Part shown: positions 16,917 to 25,600 of the stretch, in pieces
How positions within the stretch are numbered: position 1 is the first letter of the stretch
Layout of the letters: every line of letters starts with the position of its first letter
Origin: Desulfovibrionaceae bacterium
GTDB taxonomy: Bacteria > Desulfobacterota > Desulfovibrionia > Desulfovibrionales > Desulfovibrionaceae
DNA: 64,000 nt
Assembly: GCA_009783025.1 (NCBI GenBank)
Contig: WRHY01000001.1
Span: 124,001-188,000 of the forward strand
Direction of reading: 5' to 3'
The notes under the pieces: generated by a model
The model's input: the letters and a program-made list of their open reading frames with translations, nothing else
What the model was told of the DNA's origin: nothing
Databases searched by the model: none
Translations under genes and position numbers: made by a program

Positions 16917-19160
16917 ATGCACAATATCCGCATCAAGTTGCTGGCGCCGGTCTTCCTTGGAATGCTTGCGCTTACCATCGTGTTGACCTGGTATGCGTAT
17001 AGTTCCGCGCGACAGGCAATGGAAGATGCCGTGCTGCTCACTTCCAGGGCGCAGTCCGCCCAGACCGCGAACGCCATCTCTTTGCTGTTCAAATCCATGT
17101 CCATGACCATGCATAGCCTGGTGGCGGATTCGCATGCACTGACGCTGTTTGCCAAATCGGATCCGCATGATGCTGTGGAAAGAGCGGTAAGCTGGCTGGA
17201 GGTTATTGACCAGGGCAATGAATACTACCGGGACATTCTGATCGTCGATGCCGCGGGAATGTGTATTGCATCAAATAATCCCGACCAGATTGGCAACTCT
17301 TATGCCGACAGAACCTTTGTGCAACTGGCGCTTCGGGGACTCTTCAATTTTGGCGAGACTTCCGTTGGCCGCCTGACAAAAAAGTTCAGCGTTACTGCCG
17401 CTGGTCCCATTGACAGTATGGGCGGTATTGTCGGTGCGCTCATTCTGGTCGCCGATTTCCCCAAGATTGTGACGTATGAAGACAACACAAGCTCCTATTC
17501 CCATCCCATTTCCACCATGCTGATGAATCCGCAGGGAATATTCCTGGCCCATAAAGATATGGCCCTTATGGGCAACACGGTGCAGCGCTTTCCCGAGCTT
17601 TTCACCGAGCTCTCCAAGGTCGGCGAACACGGCGGCGTTGTCCGATACACTTTTGACGGCAAAGAATTCATCGGATTCGCCCAATTGGAAAAAATCAGTA
17701 ATATCCTGATCATCACCAGCGGAGTGGTGAATGAGGTTTTCGCTCCCGTCTACAGGGTCGGAACCACGCTTTTTGCCATCAGTATCTTTTTTCTGTGCGC
17801 CGTTTCCTTGATTGTCTATATTTTTGCCAAGGGCATACTGAATGCGCTGTTATCCCTCATTCAATATGCCAAGCGCGTCTCGGAAGGCGATCTTGAGTTA
17901 CAACTTGAGACAAGCACGCGCAAGGATGAACTCGGCATTTTACACAACGCCCTGCGCAATCAGGTAAGCGTGTTGCAGAGCGCTCTCCAGAAAAGTAAAG
18001 AAGCCAGCAAAATGAAAAGCGAATTCCTGGCCAACATGAGCCATGAAATCCGCACCCCGCTCAACGCCATTATCGGCATGACGCACCTTAGCCTGCGCGA
18101 TGGCGACCTGTCGGCAAAGCAGCTTACCTACCTTGAAAAGATCCAGTTTGCCGCACATTCCCTGCTCGGAGTCATTAACGACGTTCTCGATATTTCCAAG
18201 GTGGAAGCGGGTATGCTGTCCATGGAGCGCCTGCCTTTCGACATGAAAAAAGTCGCGGAAAACACTCTTGCCGTCCACCAGGAAAAGGCCAGGGAAAGAG
18301 GCATAGCCCTGTCGCTGGCGTACAGCGCTGTTGCGCCCCAATTTTTTATCGGCGACCCTTTGCGCATAGGCCAGGTGTTGAACAACCTTCTCAGCAACGC
18401 CATAAAATTCACGCAAAAAGGCCATGTGTCTGTCCGTTGCTGGGGAGAAGCAACGGAAGATGACAATACCGCCATTATACAGATCAGCGTCACCGATACA
18501 GGCATTGGCATATCGCGGGCAGTAATCGACTCACTCTTCCAACCCTTCATGCAAGCGGACGCTTCCATCAGCCGCAAATTCGGCGGTACCGGCCTCGGGC
18601 TTGCCATCAGTAAACGGATTGTCGAATTGATGGAAGGAGATATTTCCGTGCAAAGCATGGAAGGACAAGGCTCAACATTCTCCTTCTTCATAAAGCTGTC
18701 CATCGACGAGCATGAACACGAAAATCAGGAAACACTCTCGCTCGACACCTCTCTTGAAAATCTGAACATCAAGGGACGGCGCATACTTGTGGCGGAGGAC
18801 AATCCCATTAACCAGCTCGTGTTGCAGGAAATGCTTGCGCCCTCCGGCGCGCAAATCGTACTGGCCAATAACGGACAGGAGGCTCTGGACGCCGTCAAGG
18901 CCCAGTCTTTTGATCTGGTGCTTATGGATATGCAGATGCCTGTCATGGGGGGGCTTGAAGCCACGGCGAAAATCCGGGAGCTTCCCACGGCAAAAGACCT
19001 GCCGATCATCGCTGTAACTGCCAATGCGATGGAAGAAGACAAGGATAAGGGGTTTGCCTGCGGCATGGACGCCTATCTGACAAAACCCATTGACCCGGTG
19101 GAACTTGTGCGCGTGCTTCACACCTGGCTGGACAAGCGCCTCCCGGCGACACCGCAATAA
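16917..19160 (+). CDS. Hybrid sensor histidine kinase (dCache-HAMP-HisKA-HATPase-REC)
   Basis: 747 aa. TM1 is at ~7-29, followed by a periplasmic double-Cache-like sensor at ~30-275 (DILIVDAAGMCIASNNPDQIGNSYADR). TM2 is at ~280-303, a HAMP linker runs to ~355, and HisKA has phospho-acceptor H376 in MSHEIRTPLN. The HATPase_c domain shows N (NNLLSNAIKF), G1 (DTGIGI) and G2 (GGTGLGLAI) boxes. The C-terminal receiver domain has D671 in LMDMQMP and the TKP lysine. There is no HPt domain, so the receiver must pass phosphate to an HPt partner or act inhibitorily. Placed 10 bp after a TAXI binding protein, it probably senses that protein with its ligand. No response regulator lies beside it. The strong terminator at 19190 ends the unit. 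Confidence 0.93.
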   Translation: MHNIRIKLLAPVFLGMLALTIVLTWYAYSSARQAMEDAVLLTSRAQSAQTANAISLLFKSMSMTMHSLVADSHALTLFAKSDPHDAVERAVSWLEVIDQGNEYYRDILIVDAAGMCIASNNPDQIGNSYADRTFVQLALRGLFNFGETSVGRLTKKFSVTAAGPIDSMGGIVGALILVADFPKIVTYEDNTSSYSHPISTMLMNPQGIFLAHKDMALMGNTVQRFPELFTELSKVGEHGGVVRYTFDGKEFIGFAQLEKISNILIITSGVVNEVFAPVYRVGTTLFAISIFFLCAVSLIVYIFAKGILNALLSLIQYAKRVSEGDLELQLETSTRKDELGILHNALRNQVSVLQSALQKSKEASKMKSEFLANMSHEIRTPLNAIIGMTHLSLRDGDLSAKQLTYLEKIQFAAHSLLGVINDVLDISKVEAGMLSMERLPFDMKKVAENTLAVHQEKARERGIALSLAYSAVAPQFFIGDPLRIGQVLNNLLSNAIKFTQKGHVSVRCWGEATEDDNTAIIQISVTDTGIGISRAVIDSLFQPFMQADASISRKFGGTGLGLAISKRIVELMEGDISVQSMEGQGSTFSFFIKLSIDEHEHENQETLSLDTSLENLNIKGRRILVAEDNPINQLVLQEMLAPSGAQIVLANNGQEALDAVKAQSFDLVLMDMQMPVMGGLEATAKIRELPTAKDLPIIAVTANAMEEDKDKGFACGMDAYLTKPIDPVELVRVLHTWLDKRLPATPQ

Positions 19161-19189
19161 CAGATCCTTAAAAGCATTCGATAGTAAAC

Positions 19190-19229
19190 AAATACCCCGG
19201 CAGGACTACTCAGTCCTGCCGGGGTATTT
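19190..19229 (+). terminator. Strong intrinsic terminator after the histidine kinase
   Basis: A perfect 18-bp stem (19190-19207 with 19212-19229, including TACCCCGGCAGGACT) has a 4-base loop and is followed by GTTT. It lies 29 bp after the kinase stop codon. The arm begins AAATA, so on the minus strand it also ends in a T-rich tract. Confidence 0.93.
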
Positions 19230-19545
19230 GTTTAGCAAGTAATTCCAGCATTATTATTGGCGCACAAAGCCGGGAATGTGGTTTTTATTGATTCAAGATA
19301 TTTTCTCAAAACTAAAAAGATTTAGTTTAGATCAAAATATAAAAAAATCTATATATTTTTTCAAAAAAATGGAAACTAAAGCTAATCTCATTGTTGTACA
19401 AGGTAATTATTGCCATATCGGATGATTTTTTGGGGGAGATGCCCGTCCAGAGTAAAGTGGCGTGAACGTCGCTTTTACCGTTATTTCGCTTGATTAGGAA
19501 AAAATGCAGCTCAGGCAAAAAATGTGGCCTGTTGGGTACCGGCGC
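19230..19545. other. AT-rich intergenic stretch, no gene seen
   Basis: About 315 bp between the kinase terminator and the ndvB promoter. The part from 19300 to 19420 is strongly A+T-rich and contains several poly-A and poly-T runs. This is unlike the GC-rich neighbours and suits an upstream activator or nucleoid-protein binding region. A 63-codon minus-strand frame lies here but has no ribosome site or recognisable features. Confidence 0.5.
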
Positions 19546-19576
19546 TTGACATACGATCTCAAATATGTGTTATCTT
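19546..19576 (+). promoter_or_regulatory. Sigma-70 type promoter of the glucan synthase gene
   Basis: A consensus -35 TTGACA (19546-19551) and an extended -10 TGTTATCTT (TATCTT at 19571-19576) are separated by 19 bp. Transcription would start near 19583, leaving a ~60-nt leader before the ATG at 19646. Confidence 0.65.
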
Positions 19577-19645
19577 ATATGGGACTATACTCAATCATAC
19601 GGTAGCCACATTTTTTCCTACTCAGGATCCAGGAGAGCATCAGGT

Positions 19646-22600
19646 ATGAAGATCAATACTATCGCCGCATCCGCCATGTACAAATTACAAGTAGCCTTCT
19701 TTTTCTGGCGAGCGGTGGAGCGGACCGAACTCGGTGATTCCGCTCCGAGTCCGGAACTTTTCAATGCTGAACGCATGGAGCGTTACGGCACAGAGTTGGC
19801 ATCAACCCATAAGCTGCGCCCGGCGCGGGCGACCGGCCTCCTGCTGGCCCGGCTGGCGGACAATGAACGTGTTCTGAGCAACTGCTGCAAAATGTTTTCC
19901 GCGGTCACAGCCCTGTCCAAAGTGGAACGCCGGAGCAGTCCGGCCGGGGAATGGCTGCTGGATAACTACTGGATGCTGGAGGAGCATATTCATGCGGCCC
20001 GGCGGCACCTGCCGGAGGCCTATATGAAGGCTCTGCCCCAGCTTGCCGGCGGCGCCGTGGACGGAATGCCCCGGGTCTACGATATTGTCCTGGAAAACAT
20101 CTCCCACGCGGACGGCCATTTGGACAACGCCTTGCTGCACCGTTTTGTGGAAGCCTACCAGACGGTCACGCCCTTGACCCTGGGTGAATTGTGGGCCATT
20201 CCAATCATGCTGCGCCTGGCCCTGATCGAAAACTTGCGCCGGGTATCGGTCAAGGTCATTGCCTCCTGGCACGATCGCCAACTGGCAACAGCTTGGGCGG
20301 AGCGTATTCTGGAAGCCGCGGCAGGCGGGAAACGGGGCCTTTTGCCAATCATGGCCGAGTTGGCCGCTTCCGGGCCGCCTTTGAACGCGCCCTTTGTGGC
20401 TGAACTGGCCCGGCGTCTGCAAGATCAGGGGCCGGGGGTAGCCCTGTCTCTGCACTGGGTGGAAGAGGAAGTGGCGCATACAGGCCGATCCATAGAACAA
20501 CTGGTGCTGGAAGACACGCGGGAACAGGCTGCGGAGCAGGTATCCATCAGCCATTCCCTGTGCGGGCTGCGCATGCTTCAGTCTCTGGATTGGCACGACT
20601 TTGTTGAAGGGCAGAGCGTGGTCGAACAAGTGCTGCGCAAGGACCCCGCGAATATTTACCCGTCCATGACTTTTGGCACGCGGGATAATTACCGGCATGC
20701 CGTGGAGCGCCTGGCTAAAAAGTACGGCCTGTCCGAGGAGCGCGTGGCCCGTATGACCTTGGCCCTTGCCAATCAGCATGGCCGGAAAAAGTCTTACCTG
20801 CCTGAGGACGAGGCAATGCCTCCACAAAGCATGCCCGGTCCGGCCGGACATGTCGGATTCTATTTGATTGACAACGGTTTGCCGGATCTGAAAAAGGCAC
20901 TGAAGGACGCGGCAGGAAGTGGCCCCGCGCAGACTTTGGGGGAACGGGGGGCGGAGGCTCTCGCAGAGGCCGCGCCTCCTCTTGAAGCGTGCTCCTCTCT
21001 TCTTGCCCAGGACAGGCGTGACTCCCTGGCCCTGCCTGTTTCCCTGTACATCGGTCTGGCCCTTGGCCTGGCCTTGCTCCTGACCTGGCCGTTCCTGTTC
21101 ATGCTGCGACAGGGCGGAGCCGGGCTGTCCCTGTTGCTTGCGGCTGCCGTGCCCGCCTTCATCATGGCCAGTCAACTCACGATCAAGCTGGTCAACTGGC
21201 TGTCCTGCCTGGCCGTGAGGCCGCGCTTCATGCCCCGGCTGAATTTCAGCGCGGGCATCCCGGCCGACGCGCGCACTCTGGTGGTGGTGCCTTGCATGCT
21301 CGGCAACGTCGAGGAGGTGGATACCCTTCTGGAACGCCTGGAAGTGCACTATCTGGCCAACCGGGATCCCAACGTGCAGTTCGGTCTGTTGAGTGACTTC
21401 AAGGATGCTCCGGAAGAATCCATGCAGCACGACGCGGCCTTGCTGGATCGTCTGGAAAAGGGAATTACCGCCTTGAACGCCAAATATGCCGACAACGGCG
21501 CCGTGGCGGAACCCTTCTTTTTCTGCCATCGGCCGAGGCACTGGAGTGAATCGGAGCAAACCTGGATGGCCTGGGAGCGCAAGCGCGGCAAGCTGGCGGA
21601 GTTCAACGCCATTCTCAGAGGAAAAGGCTTTGCGCGTTTTATGCGCATTGGCGGCAACGCGGTTGGCAACTCGGTTGCGGGCAAACCGGATCTGTCCCCG
21701 GTTCAGTATGTAATCACCCTGGATGCGGACACCAGGCTCCCGCGTGATGTGGTGCGCCAACTGGTCGGGAGCATGGCTCACCCGCTGAACCGGCCTGTCC
21801 ATGACCCGGAAACGCGGCACGTGGTGTCCGGCTATGCCGTGATGCAGCCGCGCGTGGCCTCAACCCTGACCAGCGCCACCCGTTCCGGCTATGCCCGGCT
21901 TTTCTGTTCCGACGCGGGCTTTGATCCCTATACCCGCAACGTATCCGATGTGTACCAGGATCTTTTCCGGCAGGGTTCGTATATCGGCAAGGGCATCTAT
22001 TCGGTGGACTCCTTTGAGGAGGCCTTGGGTGAACGCTTCCCGGAAAACAGTATCCTCAGCCATGATCTGATTGAAGGCTGTTACGCCCGTTCCGGTCTGG
22101 TCACGGATGTGTTGGTGTATGAAGACTATCCCTCCAGCTACAGCGCGGACGTGGCCCGCCAGTCCCGCTGGATCCGGGGGGACTGGCAGCTCCTGCCCTG
22201 GCTTTTGCCCAGGGTGCCGGTGCCCGCTTCGGCCGCGCCTGGGCACGGGCCGTCCGCGTTAAGGCCGCAAAGCACGGTCCGGGAGAAGAACCCGCTTTCC
22301 GCCCTGTCGCGTTGGAAAATAATGGACAATATGCGGCGCAGTCTGGTGCCGCTGTCGCTCCTGACCATGCTGCTGCTCGGCTGGTTTCTGGCTCCCAACC
22401 CGGCCGCCTGGACCCTGCTGGTCCTGGCCGTGGCTTTTTCCCTGCCTCTTCTGGACGTGTTTCATGCTGTTATGCGCAAGCCGCAGGACATTCCCTTCCG
22501 GCGGCGCGTCGGGATCGCCTTGCAGTCCTTGGGCGATCACAGCGTGCGCATGCTGTTCATCCTGGTCTGGCTGCCGTTTGAAGCCTGGTACAGCCTTGAT

Positions 22601-25600
22601 GCGGCCCTGCGCACCCTGTGGCGCATGACAGTAAGCAAGCGCGGCCTGTTGCAGTGGACGCCTTCCGCTGACACGGCCCTGACCGGAGCCGATACCCTGC
22701 CCGCATTTTTCCGGCTGATGCGCTCCGCGCCCCTGGCCGCCCTGATCATAGGAATAGCCTTGGCCGTGTTCAAGGGGTCGCAGGCCGCGGTCTGGTTGAC
22801 CGCTGGACCGTTCCTGCTGCTCTGGTTGCCGGCTCCGGCCTTTGCCTGGAAGCTGAGTCAGCCCACGGCGGCCGAGGCCTTTACGCCCACGCCGGTGGAA
22901 AAACGCCTCCTGGACAAGTTGGCCCGCCGCACCTGGGCTTTTTTCGATACCTATGTCGGCCCGGAAGACAACTGGCTGCCCCCGGACAACATGCAGGAGC
23001 GGCCCGAGATCGCGGTAGCGCACCGGACGTCGCCCACCAACATGGGCGTGTCCCTGCTCTCCCATCTCGCGGCCTGGGATTTCGGCTACCTGGGGCCGGG
23101 ACGGCTGCTGGAGCGGCTGGACAATACCCTGGCGGTCATGTCCTGCCTGGAGCGCTACCGGGGCCATTTTTATAACTGGTACGACACCAAGAGCATGGAA
23201 GTGCTGATGCCGCGCTATGTCTCCTCCGTGGACAGCGGCAACCTGGCTGGGTGTCTCCTGACCTTGCAGTCCGGCTTGAGGGAACTGGCCGATTCCCCGG
23301 TGCTGCATGCCCGCTGCTTTGAGGGCTTGGCCGATACCGCCGGGATTCTCGGCGCGTCCCTGCCTGTTGCCGGGGAATATGCCCGGGAATGGGAATCATT
23401 TCAGGAACTGTTGCGGGCCGCCAGATCCCAGGAGTTCTCCACTCTGCATGATGCGGCGACAGCCATGCGCCTGCTGGCCGAGTCAGCGACCCGGCTGCAT
23501 GCGGCCTGTGACCCGGCCAAAGGCAGCGAAGCCTGTTTCTGGCTGGACGCCCTGGAGCGGCAGTGCGTTGATCTGGCGGATGAACTGGAAGCTTTTGCCC
23601 TGCCACCAGGTCCAGATAGCGTGGCCTTACATCTGCCCACGTACCGGCAACTGGCCGAACTGGACACGGCCAGCCAGCCGCCGGAACTGCGGGAAAAGGC
23701 GGAAAGCGCCCGCGCCCTGGCAAATGGCCGGATAGGGCTGGCCGAAAGCCTGGGCCGGACCGCGGCCGATCTGGCGGACATGGACTTCACCTTCCTGTTC
23801 GACAAGGGGCGCAACCTCTTGTCCATCGGCTACAATCTCGCTGCCGGGCGGATGGATCAAAGTTTTTACGATCTGCTCGCTTCCGAGGCCAGGCTGACCT
23901 ACTTTGTGGCCATTGCCAGAGGCCAGTTGCCGCAGAAGAGTTGGTTCTCCCTGAGCCGCTTGCTCAATCAGAGCGGCGACGCGTCCGTGCTGCTGTCCTG
24001 GTCCGGCTCCATGTTTGAATACCTGATGCCCCTGCTGCTTATGCCCAACTACGAGGCTACCCTGCTTGATGCGGCCTGCCGGGCCGCGGTCAGGCGTCAG
24101 ATAGCCTACGGCAAGGAACTGGGCCTGCCGTGGGGCGTCTCGGAATCCGGGTACAACGTGCGCGACGGTAACCATAATTACCAGTACCATGCCTTTGGCG
24201 TGCCCGGTCTCGGGCTCAAGCGGGGACTGGGGGATGACGTGGTGCTCGCGCCCTATGCCACGGCCCTGGCCCTGACTGTCATGCCGGAGCCGGCCGTGCG
24301 CAACCTGAACCGGCTGCTTGAAGAAGGCATGGGCGGCCGCTTCGGCATGTACGAGGCCGTGGACTATACGGCGTCCCGTCTGCCGCGTGGGCAGAAATCA
24401 GCCATAATATATTCCTTCATGGCCCACCATCTGGGCATGACCATGCTTTCTCTGACTGCCGCGCTTCTGGGTGAACCCATGCAGCGCCGCTTTCTGGCGC
24501 AGCCGGAATTCAGGGCAGCCACCCTCCTGCTTGAGGAGCGCGTGCCGGAAGCCGCGCCCGAATATCTGCACAGCAGCAAGGAGATGACCCTGAACTCCCT
24601 GGAGCAGGCCGCGCACGGCGCGGAAAACACTCTGCGTGTGTATCTTGAACCGGACATGACGCATCCTGCCGTGCAATTATTGTCCAACGGACGGTATCAT
24701 GTTGTGGTCAGCAGCGCCGGAGGAGGCCTCTCCCGGCATGAGGACGTGGCCATAACCCGTTGGCGCGAAGACGCCACCAGGGATAACCACGGCATCTTCT
24801 GCTATTTGCGCGATGTGGAAAGCGGCGAGTTCTGGTCTGCCGCGCACCAGCCCACCACAGCCAAGGTGGAACGCTATGAAGCGGTATTTTCCGGAGCAAG
24901 GGCCGAGTTCAAGGTCAGGAACAACGGCTTTGACAGCCACATGGAAATCGCGGTGTCGCCTGAGGACGACATGGAATTGCGCCGGGTGCGCCTGCACAAC
25001 CGGAGTAAAACGCGCCGGACCATAGAACTGACCAGCTATGTGGAAGTGGCCCTGGGGCCGCAGATGGACGACGCGCAGCATCCGGCTTTTGCCAAGCTGT
25101 TCGTGCAAACCGCGCTGCATCCCGAGAAACAGGCCATTACCTGCGCCCGCAGACCGCGCTCGCCCGAGGAAAAGCCGCTGCACATGTTCCATGCCTTTGC
25201 CGTGCACGGGGCCGCGTCCGAGGCTGTGTCCTACGAAACCGACCGCAATCGTTTCATTGGCCGGGGCCGCAGTCTGGCCGCTCCGGCCGTACTGGACCCG
25301 GATGCTCCGGAAGCCCTTTCCGGCACCGAGGGCGCGGTGCTCGACCCCATTGCGGCTATCCGCTGCCGGATCACGCTCGATCCCGGCAAGTCCGCCACGG
25401 TGGACCTGTTCACCGGCGTGGGATCGGACCGTGAGCATTGCCTCAGTCTGGTTTCCGGCTATAAAGATGAGCATCTGGCCGATCGGATCTTTAACCTGGC
25501 CTGGACCCACAGCCAGGTGCTCCTGCACCAGTTCAACGCCTCCGCCTTTGACGAGCACCTTTACGAAGACATGGCCGCGCCCCTTATTTACGGCCACGGT

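Noticed and set aside
19327..19518. 63-codon minus-strand frame in the AT-rich region
   Set aside because: No ribosome site or domain; composition follows the AT-rich DNA.
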